From positions 1,553,347-1,617,346 of the forward strand of contig NC_005071.1 in assembly GCF_000011485.1 (NCBI RefSeq): a DNA stretch of 64,000 nucleotides, in the 5' to 3' direction. The notes beneath the pieces were generated by a model. The model had not been told where the DNA came from. It did no database searches and was given only the letters and a program-made list of their open reading frames with translations. The position numbers were made by a program, and so were the translations under genes. The stretch is from Prochlorococcus marinus str. MIT 9313 (GTDB lineage Bacteria > Cyanobacteriota > Cyanobacteriia > PCC-6307 > Cyanobiaceae). Shown here in pieces: positions 30,696 through 51,057 of the stretch; the stretch's first letter is position 1; every line of letters starts with the position of its first letter.

Positions 30696-32465
30696 TCATG
30701 CGACGCCTATCCGACTGCGCAGCCAACCACGGGTTAAAGGCAGCACACAGATCACGGTGACCACCAAACCGATCCAACCGCCTAGCTGCTGATGTAACAA
30801 AAACGCGCCAGTGCCGAGCAGGCCGCCAAACAGAACACCGACACTAAGAATGAAGCGCAAACACAAACTTCCGAGGGAATCCACCGGTGTTATATCCAGG
30901 CGTTGACGCAAGCGACTCCAGCCTGGGCCTGGTGGCTGCACCTGGTTCACAAAGCGCTCGAGCACTTGCGGCGATTCAGGCGGAGTCACTAGCATCACTA
31001 CAACCCAGACCACAGCAGTAATCGCTGTAGTGATCATCAACCTGGTGCCGTAATCAGGAATTGTCACCAAGGGCATAACGGATGTACAAAGGCCCACCAC
31101 AAAACCACAAACCATCGCCGCCAATTCGGCAGCAGCATTGATGCGCCACCAGAACCAACGCAGCACAAGCACCACTCCGGGCCCGGTACCAATAGCAATC
31201 ACCAGACGAAACACTGTGCCGATGCTGTCGCTAATTAATGCGGTGATCACCCCGAGAACTAGCAGCAAAACACTGGTGAATTGACCAACCAGCAACAGCT
31301 CTCTCTGATCAGCATCCGGCCTTATAAAACGCTGGTAAAGATCGTGGGTGAGATAGCTAGCACCCCAGTTCACTGCGGTACTGACCGTACTCATGAAAGC
31401 CGCCACCAGAGAGACCACTACAAGACCAAGCACCACTGGCGGTAGGTAGGTCACAGCCAAGGTTGGGTAACTGAGTTCCCAGTCGGCCTGAGCTGGCAAG
31501 AGCACTAAAGCGGCAAGAGCAACCAAAACCCACAACCAACTGCGCACCAGATAGTTGACCACCAGAAACACCCAGCCAGCCAGTTGAGCCTGACGCTCGT
31601 CCCGCGTGGCCAACATTCGCTGAATGAACTCACCACCACCGTCACTGCGACGGAAACTCCACCATTGGACAGTGAGATAAGACAGGAATGTGGCCACACT
31701 GATCTCGGCGCCACCAATCCAATCAAAGCCATCACCATTCCATTGCCAAGGCACAATCGCCAGCAGTTCAGGTCGCTCTAACCCCCTCAGTTGATCGAGC
31801 ATGGCGTCCATCCCTCCGGCTGCATGAACGGCGGCCCACGCCACCGCAACCGCTCCCAAAAGAGCCAACAGCAACTGCACGAAATCGGTGATCACGACAG
31901 CCCAGAGGCCCCCAGCAACGGTGTAAACAAGCACCATCACAGCCACGACTGCCAACAGCACAACAGTGTCAGGGGTGCCGCCAAGCACTTCCACAGGGCT
32001 GCCAGACACGATGCCCAGGGCTTCTACGACCTTGCGCATGGCCAGGAAGGCATAGCCGATACCGATGCAATTCACCGGCAGTGCGAGCAAAAATGCTTTA
32101 ATCCCACGCAGCCAGGCAGCAGGCGCTCCGCCATAACGCAGCTCGGTGAATGCAGCATCGGTCAGCACCCCACTCCGTCGCCAGAGCGGAGCAAAGACAA
32201 CTGCCATGGCGACATGCGCCAGGCCGAAGCTCCACCATTCCCAATTGCCGGCCAATCCTCGTGTGCCAACCAGACCGGCTACATAAAGAGGGGTATCAAT
32301 CGAAAATGTCGTTGCGGCCATCGAAGCCCCAGCCAACCAACCACTGAGTCGACGTCCCGCAACAAAGTAATCATCCTCACTTCGATTGCGACGAGACAAC
32401 CAAAGTCCAATCACGAGAGTGATGGCGAGATAACCAACGAGGATCATCCAATCAATGGCAGCCAT
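30696..32465 (-). CDS. sodium:solute symporter family protein
   Basis: A 589-residue transporter of the SSS (PutP-like) family with thirteen or more membrane segments. The start AIDWMILVGYLAITLVIGLW, the ASMAATTFSIDTPLYVAGLVG segment and the conserved VAAFMSTVSTAVNWGASYLTHDLYQRF (with the Ser/Thr residues of the second sodium site) are family features. Substrate cannot be told; SSS members carry sugars, amino acids or osmolytes. It follows rlmN by 42 bases. Confidence 0.88.
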   Translation of the reverse strand: MAAIDWMILVGYLAITLVIGLWLSRRNRSEDDYFVAGRRLSGWLAGASMAATTFSIDTPLYVAGLVGTRGLAGNWEWWSFGLAHVAMAVVFAPLWRRSGVLTDAAFTELRYGGAPAAWLRGIKAFLLALPVNCIGIGYAFLAMRKVVEALGIVSGSPVEVLGGTPDTVVLLAVVAVMVLVYTVAGGLWAVVITDFVQLLLALLGAVAVAWAAVHAAGGMDAMLDQLRGLERPELLAIVPWQWNGDGFDWIGGAEISVATFLSYLTVQWWSFRRSDGGGEFIQRMLATRDERQAQLAGWVFLVVNYLVRSWLWVLVALAALVLLPAQADWELSYPTLAVTYLPPVVLGLVVVSLVAAFMSTVSTAVNWGASYLTHDLYQRFIRPDADQRELLLVGQFTSVLLLVLGVITALISDSIGTVFRLVIAIGTGPGVVLVLRWFWWRINAAAELAAMVCGFVVGLCTSVMPLVTIPDYGTRLMITTAITAVVWVVVMLVTPPESPQVLERFVNQVQPPGPGWSRLRQRLDITPVDSLGSLCLRFILSVGVLFGGLLGTGAFLLHQQLGGWIGLVVTVICVLPLTRGWLRSRIGVA

Positions 32466-32507
32466 ATCCTTAGGCGGTTGATCGCAGTGTGACTCAGCTA
32501 GTCCATC

Positions 32508-33742
<1,235 letters not shown>

Positions 33743-33772
33743 TCAAGCGTTTACAAAGCAGAAACGAACATT

Positions 33773-37928
<4,156 letters not shown>

Positions 37929-37957
37929 TCAGGGAAGAAAGCTGGTATTGGAGTAAC

Positions 37958-39898
<1,941 letters not shown>

Positions 39899-39911
39899 TT
39901 AGGTAAGGCCG

Positions 39912-42900
39912 TTAATCTTCGTCGTAATCCGCTACTCCAAGGGATTCGTAAGTGGGTCGACTAGGAGTACTACGGCGGGGATTCACATCCTGCATCAGAT
40001 CCACTTCTTTGCCTTCATCGGTATAAACAGCGATATCGAGCCCTAGAGACTGAAGCTCACGCATCAAGACCTTGAAAGACTCGGGTGTCCCCGGCCTGGG
40101 GATAGGTTTGCCCTTGACGATTGCATTGAGGGCTTCATTCCGACCCTGCATATCGTCTGATTTAACAGTCAGCAGCTCTTGCAGGGTGTAAGCGGCGCCA
40201 TAGGCCTCCAGAGCCCACACCTCCATCTCCCCTAAACGTTGGCCACCTTGTTGAGCCTTACCGCCAAGAGGTTGCTGGGTTACCAGTGAATAGGGACCTG
40301 TTGAACGAGCATGGATCTTGTCATCAACCAAATGAACAAGCTTCAGAATCTGTGCATAGCCAACGGTCACCGGCTGGTCGAAAGGTTCACCCGAACGCCC
40401 ATCAATCAATTGAAGCTTGCCAGGATTGTCAGGGTTGTAGACCCACTCCTTACCTGGCTGTTTGGCAGCTTCCTTGAGATAAGCCTCCACTGTCTGCTGG
40501 GACTTTTCAGCTCCATACATTTCATCAAAAGGCACCACCTTGACCCGACAGTCGAGATTGGCTGCTGCCCATCCCATTAAGCACTCAAACACCTGACCCA
40601 CATTCATCCGGCTGGGCACGCCCAAAGGATTCAAAACGATGTCAACTGGAGTGCCATCGGGCAGAAAAGGCATGTCTTCGCGGGGAAGAATGCGACTGAT
40701 GATGCCTTTATTGCCGTGGCGACCGGCCATCTTGTCGCCAACCTGGATCTTGCGACGCTGAGCCACATACACTCGAGCGACCATATTGGCGCCAGGGGGA
40801 AGCTCATCACCCTGTTCACGAGTGTAAATACGAACGTCCACAACTCGTCCTCGCTCAGTGCTGGGAACGCGTAGAGAGTTATCACGCACATCGCGCGCTT
40901 TTTCACCAAAAATGGCACGCAAAAGCTTCTCTTCTGGAGGCTGATCTGACTCACCTTTAGGTGTCACTTTGCCCACCAGAATGTCGCCACTCTCGACAAA
41001 AGCACCGATGCGAATGATGCCCATTTCATCAAGATTGCCAAGGCTTTCCTCGGCAACATTGGGTATCTCCCTGGTGATCTCTTCGGGGCCAAGCTTTGTC
41101 TGTCGTGCCTCGATCTCATACTTCTCGATATGCACCGAGGTGTAGAGGTCGTCCTTAACTAGTCGTTCGCTGACAAGAATAGCGTCCTCATAGTTGTAAC
41201 CCTCCCAAGGCATATAAGCGACCAAAACGTTCTGACCTAGAGCAATTTCACCGCCTTCACAAGCCGAACCATCCGCGAGAACCTGACCCACGATCACCGC
41301 ATCACCCTGGCAGACAATCGGACGCTGATTAAGGCAGGTGTCCTGATTTGAACGCTGATACTTCTGCAGGTAGTGGGTGTGATCAACCCCATCCTCATCC
41401 CGGACGATGATCGCAGTGGCATCCACGAATGTGACCATGCCATTCACGCGGGAGATGGGCACCATCCCGGAATCACGAGCCACCTGAGTTTCGAGACCCG
41501 TCCCCACCAAAGGCCGCTCAGGCCGCAACAGTGGTACGGCCTGCCGTTGCATATTTGATCCCATCAGAGCCCTATTGGCGTCATCGTGCTCGAGGAAAGG
41601 AATCAAGGAGGTGGCGACAGAGATCACCTGCACCGGCGAGAGCTGCACATAATCCACTTGCTCAGGTGGAACTTTTTCGAAGTCCTGGCGATAACGCACT
41701 GGAATTAATTCAGCGAGAATCTGTCCATCGGCGTCCGTGGCCACATCACCAGGAGCTACACGACACTCATCCTCAAGATCGGCTGATAAATAGATGGGGT
41801 CTCCCTCCTTGATCAGGCGACCGTTCTCAACCTTCCAAAAGGGAGTCTCAATGAAGCCATACTGATTGACCCGAGCGTGGGTAGCCAGTGAATTGATCAA
41901 ACCTGCATTCGGGCCTTCCGGTGTCTCAATTGGGCAGAGACGGCCATAATGGGAAGGGTGAATATCACGCACCGCGAAGCCAGCACGCTCCCTAGTGAGG
42001 CCACCTGGCCCCAGAGCTGAGATACGACGTTTGTGGGTGAGCTCAGCCAATGGATTCGTCTGATCCATGAACTGACTCAGCTGACTGGAACCGAAGAACT
42101 CCTTAACAGCTGCAACGAGAGGCTTGGGGTTCACCAACTGAGCTGGCGTGAGCGAATCGGTCTCTCCCACCGTCATCCGTTCTTTAATGATCCTCTCCAG
42201 GCGATTGAGACCAACCCGGACCTGGTTCTGCAAAAGTTCACCCACTGAACGCACTCGACGATTGCCCAGGTGATCAATGTCATCAAGGCTGGCACCACCC
42301 ACATCGAGTTCTAAATTGATCAGATAATCAAGGGTTGAGAGCACATCCTCATGGGTGAGGGTCCGCACCGTATCCGGGATTGTTAGACGCAGCTTTTTAT
42401 TAATCTTGTAACGGCCAACTCGGCCAAGGTCGTAACGCTTGGGATCAAAAAATCGGGTCTGCAGAAGCTGTTGACCACCGCTTACTGAAGGAGGCTCACC
42501 AGGACGAAGCTTTTTATAAAGCTCAAGCAAAGCCTGATCCTCTGAACTAATTCCTTCCTCATTTGCAGCCTCAATAGACTTCTTGTAATACTCGGGGTGA
42601 CGAAGCTTATCGATTACATCGTTATCTGATAGCCCCATGGCCCGCATTAAAACATGGGCATTAATTTTGCGTGTTTTATCAACACGCACATGCAGAAGGT
42701 CGTTTTTATCTGTTTCGAACTTTAGCCAGGCACCACGGTTAGGGATAACACTGGCATTGTATGTTCGCCGTCCATTCTTATCCTGTTCATCCTTAAAATA
42801 TACCCCTGGGCTGCGCACAATCTGATTAACAATAACCCTCTCTGCACCATTGATAATGAACGTACCTCGCTCAGTCATCAGAGGAAGCTCGCCAATAAAC

Positions 42901-43205
42901 ACCTCCTGCTCCTTAATCTCACCTGTTTCCTTATTCACTAAGCGACAGGTCACATACATCTGTGAAGCGAAAGTCGCATCACGGCGCTTGGCCTCTTCAA
43001 CATCGTGGCGAGGCCGCTTCAATCGGTATTCATTGCCAACAAAATGGAGTTCAAGCTTGCCTGTGTAGTCAGTGATGGGAGAAAAGCTATCCAACTCCTC
43101 GATCAAGCCCTCATCAAGAAACCACTTGAAGCTCGCCCGCTGAACTTCAACGAGATCAGGCAGGTAGGTGGCGGTCTTGGCGACCTGAATCGCGCTGCTG
43201 CTCAT
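39912..43205 (-). CDS. rpoB: DNA-directed RNA polymerase subunit beta
   Basis: The 1097-residue beta subunit. The rifampicin region ([31 protein letters not shown]), the [10 protein letters not shown] active-site segment and the switch region near the C-terminus are all present. The ATG at 43205 ([16 protein letters not shown]) is chosen; an in-frame start 105 bases upstream adds a non-conserved stretch overlapping a hairpin. It opens the rpoB-rpoC1-rpoC2 operon; the leader contains a strong inverted repeat. Confidence 0.98.
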
Positions 43206-43288
43206 GCGGAGACCTGCAGTTGAGAAGTGAAATTGGAAGACCTGAACAATCGACGGGCCTAGATCCGAGTCGGCAGCACAAAAGGCAG

Positions 43289-43323
43289 CGGCAGCAGCTC
43301 CCTGTACCAAGGAGCTGCTGCCG
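43289..43323 (-). terminator. 13-base hairpin in the rpoB leader
   Basis: CGGCAGCAGCTCC and its exact complement flank a 9-base spacer between the tatD end and the rpoB start. In rpoB direction it is followed by CTGCCGCTGCCTTTTG, with a short T run. It may end tatD transcription or act as an attenuator in front of rpoB. Confidence 0.55.
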
Positions 43324-43488
43324 TACTCATGGGCTCAGAGATCTCGAGTCAAAAAGACTGACGTCAACAATGCACCAGAAGACAATGGGCGCTTCGGGCG
43401 GCAGGGACGCAGAAGAACTGCATCATGGCCAGACCAGTCAATAATTTTACACTTGTAGACCGCCAAACGCCTGTCCAATGTCTTGAGA

Positions 43489-44274
43489 TCAGGGCAAAGA
43501 AAACAATCGTCTTGCATTAGCCGTGCTACTGCTTGCAACGAAGGCCAAAGACTCCCCTCGAAGCTCAGCCACCCGAGAAGCCACAGCTTCGACGTAGGCA
43601 GGCTCATTGCGCTTACCCCTACGAGGCACTGGAGCCAGAAACGGACAATCCGTCTCGACTAGAAAACGATTCTGCGGAACTTCGCGCGCGCAGGCGTGAA
43701 TGGCCTCAGCCTTCGGGAAGGTGACTGTGCCACTGAAACTGATGTAAAGACCAAGATCCAAGCAGACCTCCATATCCTCTGGTGTGCCGCCCCAGCAATG
43801 CATCACCCCCCTAGGGCAACGACCCTCCTTCTGACGCTGACGCAACTCCAACGTCATGGGATCAAATGCATCACGACAATGAATGATCACGGGTAGATCT
43901 AACTCCGTGGCCAAGTCCAACTGCGGTCTCAGCACAGCCAACTGCTGTTCAAGATTTGAATCCCGGTAAAGATCAAGCCCCAGTTCACCAATAGCCACCA
44001 CCCTTGGATCTTCAAGAGCTGCATCTCGCAACAGCGACTGCGTCTGAGGATTCCAGTGCTGCGTGTCGAGGGGATGAACCCCCACTGAATAGCGCAGTTC
44101 AGGGAAACGATCCGCCAAAGCACGAATCGCAGGAATCTCTGCGGGTTCCACGCACGCATGCAGCAGACTCGCTACGCCCGCCTGTCGCCAGCGTTCAGCT
44201 ACCTCATCGAGATCATCATCGAAATTGCGAAAGACGATGTGACAATGACTATCGATAAAAATCGGAGACGACAC
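43489..44274 (-). CDS. tatD: TatD family deoxyribonuclease
   Basis: A metal-dependent hydrolase of about 261 residues with the TatD fold and motifs: FIDSHCHI (metal ligands) at the start, GVHPLDT, AIGELGLDLYRD, PVIIHCRDAF and FLVETDCPFLAP. It has 3'-5' exonuclease or quality-control nuclease activity in other bacteria. Start is uncertain: a GTG at 44274 puts the DSHCH motif close to the N-terminus as in homologues, while ATGs upstream at 44322 or 44337 add a non-conserved tail. It lies between rpsT and rpoB. Confidence 0.9.
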   Translation of the reverse strand: MSSPIFIDSHCHIVFRNFDDDLDEVAERWRQAGVASLLHACVEPAEIPAIRALADRFPELRYSVGVHPLDTQHWNPQTQSLLRDAALEDPRVVAIGELGLDLYRDSNLEQQLAVLRPQLDLATELDLPVIIHCRDAFDPMTLELRQRQKEGRCPRGVMHCWGGTPEDMEVCLDLGLYISFSGTVTFPKAEAIHACAREVPQNRFLVETDCPFLAPVPRRGKRNEPAYVEAVASRVAELRGESLAFVASSSTANARRLFSLP

Positions 44275-44369
44275 CAGAACCGAAAACGCATCTTTGGCCC
44301 CATTGTGGAGTCCTTTCCTCATCAAGGGAAAGAACAAGCCCTTTCAAAATGGACCATGGCAAATCTGTC

Positions 44370-44699
<330 letters not shown>

Positions 44700-44793
44700 T
44701 CACATTAACCCAGCACCAATTTTTGAGATGCCATTACAAGCGCTTTAAGACAAGCCAGAAGAGCAAGCCCTAACTTGATTTCAGATATTCAGG

Positions 44794-46131
44794 TTGCAGA
44801 CTTTGACACAAAGCGGCCAGGCCGAGTCAGAGACTCCCTCAACCCTGATTCATTGTGTTCGGGATCGGCAACAAGCCAAGCGTGAACTAGAGCGGCTGGC
44901 CAACCGCTCTACCGGCAATTCTCAAAAGCAAGCCATGGCGACGGTGGAGGACATCCTCGACACCGTTCGCAGCCAAGGGGACCAAGCCCTGATCACCTTG
45001 ACCGAGCGCTTTGACGGTTTTCGTCCAGAGCCATTAACCGTAGCTCCAGAAGAGTTGGAAGACGCCTGGCGAAAAACTCCCCAAAAACTTCAATCTGCTC
45101 TGGAACTGGCCTATCGCCGTATCCAGGATTTCCATCAGCATCAGCGACCGAATGACCTGATGGTGCAAGGCATCCATGGCGAACAATTGGGCCGCCGCTG
45201 GCGCCCTGTACAAAAAGCCGGGATCTACATCCCAGGAGGCCGAGCTGCCTATCCGAGCACAGTGCTAATGAATGCAGTCCCAGCCCAAGTAGCCGGTGTG
45301 GAGCAGCTGGTGATGACTTCACCCGCGGGAAGGGATGGTCAGATCAACAGAACCGTTCTAGCCGCCGCACACCTAGCAGGCATTCGTGAGGTCTTGCGTC
45401 TCGGTGGTGCCCAAGCCATCGCAGCCCTGGCCTTTGGCACTGAAACCGTGCCAAAGGTCGATGTGATCAGCGGACCCGGCAATCTCTACGTCACCCTTGC
45501 GAAAAAGGCCGTCTACGGGCAAGTGGGCATTGATTCGCTCGCCGGCCCAAGTGAGGTTTTAGTCATCGCCGACCAGAGTGCTCGTGTTGAGCAGGTGGCC
45601 GCCGACCTACTGGCCCAATCAGAACACGATCCACTTGCTGCTGCAGTACTACTCACCACCGAAGCAAGCCTCGCCGAACAGCTCCCATCCCATTTGGAGG
45701 CTCAGCTTAAGGGGCACCCTCGCGAGCAGATCTGCCGAGCCTCTTTAAGCAACTGGGGGCTGGTCGTGATCTGTGAAAGCCTGGAAAGATGCGCTCAACT
45801 CAGCGATCACTTCGCACCTGAGCACTTGGAGTTATTGGTCGAGCACCCGCACGCCATTGCCGACTGCATCAAAAATGCCGGCGCCATCTTCATCGGCCCC
45901 TGGACCCCTGAAGCGGTAGGCGACTATCTAGCCGGACCAAACCACACACTACCGACATGCGGAACGGCCCGCTTCAGCGGCGCCCTGAGCGTGGAAACAT
46001 TTCTGCGGCACACCTCTCTAATCGAATTCAATCGATCTGCCCTTGAGGCCACTGCTAACGCCGTAAGGGAATTGGCCAGCAGCGAAGGCTTGCACAGCCA
46101 TGCTGAATCCGTGCGTATCCGCTTCGAATAA
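44794..46131 (+). CDS. hisD: histidinol dehydrogenase
   Basis: A 445-residue NAD-dependent enzyme for the last two oxidation steps of histidine synthesis. The segments [54 protein letters not shown] and the ending [13 protein letters not shown] are characteristic, with the zinc-binding Gln/His residues in [14 protein letters not shown]. The start is a TTG at 44794. It converges with rpiA, leaving only 5 bases. Confidence 0.97.
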   Translation: MQTLTQSGQAESETPSTLIHCVRDRQQAKRELERLANRSTGNSQKQAMATVEDILDTVRSQGDQALITLTERFDGFRPEPLTVAPEELEDAWRKTPQKLQSALELAYRRIQDFHQHQRPNDLMVQGIHGEQLGRRWRPVQKAGIYIPGGRAAYPSTVLMNAVPAQVAGVEQLVMTSPAGRDGQINRTVLAAAHLAGIREVLRLGGAQAIAALAFGTETVPKVDVISGPGNLYVTLAKKAVYGQVGIDSLAGPSEVLVIADQSARVEQVAADLLAQSEHDPLAAAVLLTTEASLAEQLPSHLEAQLKGHPREQICRASLSNWGLVVICESLERCAQLSDHFAPEHLELLVEHPHAIADCIKNAGAIFIGPWTPEAVGDYLAGPNHTLPTCGTARFSGALSVETFLRHTSLIEFNRSALEATANAVRELASSEGLHSHAESVRIRFE

Positions 46132-46136
46132 CCCCT

Positions 46137-46853
46137 CTACTCACGGCGCTGTAGACGACGCACTCCCGCAACACCATCACTAATCTGGCCAACCAAAACT
46201 TCATCGGTGAGATTGACGAACAAACCGTTCTCTAAGACACCCGGAAGATTGTTAATTCGACACTCCAGATCCTCAGGGTCACCAATACCTCCGGCCATGC
46301 TTACATCCAAAACGAGATTGCCCTGATCGGTAACCACAGGACCAGCCTTGCACTGAGCCATACGCAAATCAGCAATACCGCCCAACTCAGCCAAGCGACC
46401 CTGCACCTGTCGCCAAGCACCAGGCAAGACCTCAACCGGAAGTAAAAAACCAAGGTTGAGCCGATCAACAATCTTTGTGGAATCAACAACAACCACAAAG
46501 CGATCCGCTCTACTGGCGACAAGCTTCTCCTGCACATGGCAGGCCCCGCCACCTTTAATTAACTGAAAAGAGGGATCAACTTCATCAGCTCCATCGATCG
46601 CCAAGTCGATGCGATCCACGGCCGTGAGGTTGCGCAAGGGAATCCCCAACTCCGCAGCCATCACTTCGCCTTGGAAAGAGGTGGTAACGCCAACAATGTC
46701 CCGAAGCTCACCACTGGCCAGCTTGGCACCAAGAGCCTGGATCATCAGAGCTGCCGTCGAGCCTGAACCCAAACCAAGAACCATGCCATCTTTGATCTGC
46801 TCCACAGCGGCTGCCGCCACCGCTTGCTTCATCTGAGTTTGAAGGTCCGCCAT
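46137..46853 (-). CDS. rpiA: ribose-5-phosphate isomerase A
   Basis: A 238-residue enzyme interconverting ribose-5-phosphate and ribulose-5-phosphate in the Calvin cycle and pentose phosphate pathway. The signatures [43 protein letters not shown] (catalytic Asp/Glu region) and [15 protein letters not shown] are all present. It is followed on the same strand by nothing close and converges with hisD; the HtrA-like gene lies 42 bases upstream in the same direction. Confidence 0.97.
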
Positions 46854-46895
46854 CGTTTCTGAATCATCGGCGCGACGGTAGCAAGGGCAAGGGTT

Positions 46896-48588
<1,693 letters not shown>

Positions 48589-49581
48589 TTAAGGGAAAAA
48601 CCATCTCAAGCCAAGGTTAACACCATTCTGATAATTACTATAGCTATTATCAGTATTATAACCGGCGTACTCAAGGCCAAAGTACTTCCAAGAAAGAGTT
48701 AATTGCGCCGAATTACCCACTGTATAAGCAAGTCCTGCCTGAGCAGTTCCAGAAAGATCCTTCTTGCCAGAAAGACCAAATCCTCCCGCATCCAACCTCA
48801 TAAAAGCCTGCCATTCTGGACTCATCGCATAAGTCACCTGCATGCCAAGTAATGGTTGAGCCCAGGTGCGATCAATCGATCCGCTCGCGCTCTTCTCCAA
48901 CTCTGGTATTTCCTTCTTTGTTAACGTCCTGCCATTCACTTTGACATCCGCTCCTAAAGACATATCCATGTCCATACCTGCATCAATGATTCGTGCACCA
49001 ACAAAGCCTATAAAAGTGGAGTCGCCTGTTTTCATGACTGGCTGTTCAATGGCACCAAGGCGATAGCGCAGAGCAAGGTCAACTACAGACTGATTGAAAT
49101 CTGTAGTTGATTTACTATTAAGCTTCAGGCCATCAATTGGAGGATTAAGTTCTTCACCATCAAAACTATTTGTACCACTCTGATCCTCAGATGACGTGCC
49201 ATAAATAATCCCAGCCATGAAGCCCAGTCGCCCATATTCAACAGAAGCCCTTCCTGTAAAAAGCCCTGTAACGGTAGCCAAAACATCGGCAAGGCTCGAG
49301 TCTATAGGCGCAGTGTTTCCATTGATTGTGATGTCTCCAGTTGTCGATAATGGCAGGAATCCATAAAGGTCTAAATACACTCTCCAATCATCCTCTTCCA
49401 ATACATCCTCATTCTCTTCGACCACCTCATCATCTTCAAGCTGATCTGGTTCAATCGAAACCAAGACCTGCCCCTGCTTAGGATTGCGCTCATACAGAGA
49501 TTGCTCTGCAAAGGCCTCAGAGGACAACATTGAAAAAGTAGAAATTGCAATCAGTGCTATTAGAGGTCGTGAAGGTGTCAT
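48589..49581 (-). CDS. predicted outer-membrane beta-barrel protein
   Basis: A 330-residue protein with a clear signal peptide (about residues 1-25, ending SSEAFA), an acidic low-complexity linker (residues about 45-65, many E and D), then alternating polar/hydrophobic strands (VYLDLYGFLPLS, ASVEYGRLGFMAGIIYG, VVDLALRYRLG, VGARIIDAGMDM) and a final strand ending GVNLGLRWFFP, as in outer-membrane barrels. No family is recognised. It lies 39 bases after a second barrel-like gene on the same strand, probably one operon, divergent from the sulfatase group. Confidence 0.7.
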   Translation of the reverse strand: MTPSRPLIALIAISTFSMLSSEAFAEQSLYERNPKQGQVLVSIEPDQLEDDEVVEENEDVLEEDDWRVYLDLYGFLPLSTTGDITINGNTAPIDSSLADVLATVTGLFTGRASVEYGRLGFMAGIIYGTSSEDQSGTNSFDGEELNPPIDGLKLNSKSTTDFNQSVVDLALRYRLGAIEQPVMKTGDSTFIGFVGARIIDAGMDMDMSLGADVKVNGRTLTKKEIPELEKSASGSIDRTWAQPLLGMQVTYAMSPEWQAFMRLDAGGFGLSGKKDLSGTAQAGLAYTVGNSAQLTLSWKYFGLEYAGYNTDNSYSNYQNGVNLGLRWFFP

Positions 49582-49620
49582 ATTTTTGTATTAGTGGGGA
49601 GAATAATAAAAAGAATACTT

Positions 49621-50622
49621 TTAGCTACCAGTTGGGAATAGGAACTGAACCTGAGTACGGATCGTAAATTCACCTTGAAGTTTTTCTCCAAAGATTTCCG
49701 GCCTTACAGCATTCCAATAGGCACTTAGCGAAGCATTAACAGGTTGATTACCAATTTTAAAGACCCTACCTATCCCAGCTCCAATAGGAACCATCCAACC
49801 CTTGCCATCATCTGCATTCCAGTCATTCGTGATCACTGGTGAACTCGTAATGTACCAACCCTTCGGCATGTTGTAGTTAAGAAAGGGCTGGATCAGAAGC
49901 TTATTCACATCTTTGCCTCCACGTCCTGAAAAGGACCAGACATTATTAGCAAGACCTCCTAGAACCCATGGGCCTTTGGTATAGACGACAACTGCTGAAG
50001 GCCCAGCACTCCAACGCTGAGAACTGATGCGAATATCGGTCGCCGATGGAATGATCAAAGTTGGACCAAGGCCGATCGTAAGATTCCCCTTAAGAGTTGG
50101 TACAAAGAAAACACTCGGATTGATATCTCCTATGGCTGTAAAGTCCACTCCGTCAGCCCATGGCTGATTGACAATTGGCACAATCGTTCGTGTGACCAAG
50201 GTGAGATCATCGCTAATCTTGAATGGCACAACAGGCTGGACATTGACAACATTTTGCGTGCGATTATCACGTACCGACGGGTCAATTAATGAAGGCGCCC
50301 ATTGAGTTCCAGGCGTAGCATTCCACTGAATCGGGAAGCTGATCATGCTCGCAATCGGATTCTGGGCTTGCTTGGCCAAATCTTCCGTGTTGCCTTGATC
50401 TGCTCCAGCCTCTAGGTTCGCTTGTGAGCTCGATTCAGGGTCTGCAGAATCTGCTTGAGCGATCTCCTCTTGAATGGTTAACGCCGAGAAATCAAATGGC
50501 TGCTCAGTATCAATATCATGATGCTCAGCAAAAGACGGTTGCATGACCATGGCACTGAGGGCAGCTCCTGCAGTCAGCACACAGCGTCTTAGTGGTAATG
50601 CTACTGGAGCAATTCTGACCAT
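49621..50622 (-). CDS. outer-membrane transporter-like barrel protein (bacterial neuromedin U-like)
   Basis: A 333-residue secreted protein. After the signal peptide (cleavage after about residue 32, PSFAEHH) and an acidic Gln/Ser linker, the segment DLAKQAQNPIASMISFPIQWN matches the start of proteins annotated neuromedin U-like or meta-pathway phenol degradation-like outer-membrane barrels, followed by strand-like repeats (LTLVTRTIVPIVNQ, TIGLGPTLIIPSA, GPSAVVVYTKGPWVLGGL) and an end in TQVQFLFPTG. Probably an outer-membrane channel. It is divergent from the sulfatase gene, with a 435-base gap that should hold promoters for both. Confidence 0.7.
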   Translation of the reverse strand: MVRIAPVALPLRRCVLTAGAALSAMVMQPSFAEHHDIDTEQPFDFSALTIQEEIAQADSADPESSSQANLEAGADQGNTEDLAKQAQNPIASMISFPIQWNATPGTQWAPSLIDPSVRDNRTQNVVNVQPVVPFKISDDLTLVTRTIVPIVNQPWADGVDFTAIGDINPSVFFVPTLKGNLTIGLGPTLIIPSATDIRISSQRWSAGPSAVVVYTKGPWVLGGLANNVWSFSGRGGKDVNKLLIQPFLNYNMPKGWYITSSPVITNDWNADDGKGWMVPIGAGIGRVFKIGNQPVNASLSAYWNAVRPEIFGEKLQGEFTIRTQVQFLFPTGS

Positions 50623-51057
50623 TGATTAAAAAGATTTTGAGAATGTTATCCCCTCTTTTAAAAGAAAACTCCTATTAAGTATTAAGAAAAAGTGATGAAT
50701 CAAACCAGCAATCTAGAACCCATCACTGATCACCTCCCCAGAATGCTCCAGTCAATAAATAGCGAAGAACAAATGGCTCTTATGCTTCATTTTTGATAGC
50801 AAATAAGACGAAACCCATCAGCGCGTCAAGGCATCATGGAAAAGTGATATCATTCTGACATTGTTCAGACATGGATGAGATCATTAAACAAGTTGCATAC
50901 CCTAGTCTGTTCAATAACTTGAGAACGACTTCTTTCGATCAAAGCCTTGCATTTGTTTGAAATTTAGCGACAAGTCGTCCTGGATCCACAAACAGCTATG
51001 GACTTATCCCTGTTAAATGGTGATCACCAATAAAAAATCTCCCACTTCAAAGCAAAC
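50623..51057. other. divergent intergenic region between barrel protein and sulfatase genes
   Basis: 435 AT-rich bases likely to carry promoters for both directions. A 33-codon plus-strand frame at 50695-50796 is not supported by any feature. A short repeat TCTGA(6)TCAGA occurs near 50875, and a 12-base palindrome (listed separately) lies 28 bases before the sulfatase start. Confidence 0.4.
51018..51029. promoter_or_regulatory. palindromic candidate operator upstream of the sulfatase
   Basis: The perfect 12-base palindrome TGGTGATCACCA sits 28 bases before the sulfatase start codon. Its place and symmetry suit a repressor or activator dimer site, but no matching copy was seen elsewhere in the cluster. 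Confidence 0.35.

Noticed and set aside
31791-32492. 233-codon plus-strand frame rich in His, Gln and Ser
   Set aside because: Antisense of the sodium:solute symporter; composition typical of a reversed membrane protein gene.
50695-50796. 33-codon frame in the divergent region
   Set aside because: No ribosome site, no family, could occur by chance in AT-rich DNA.
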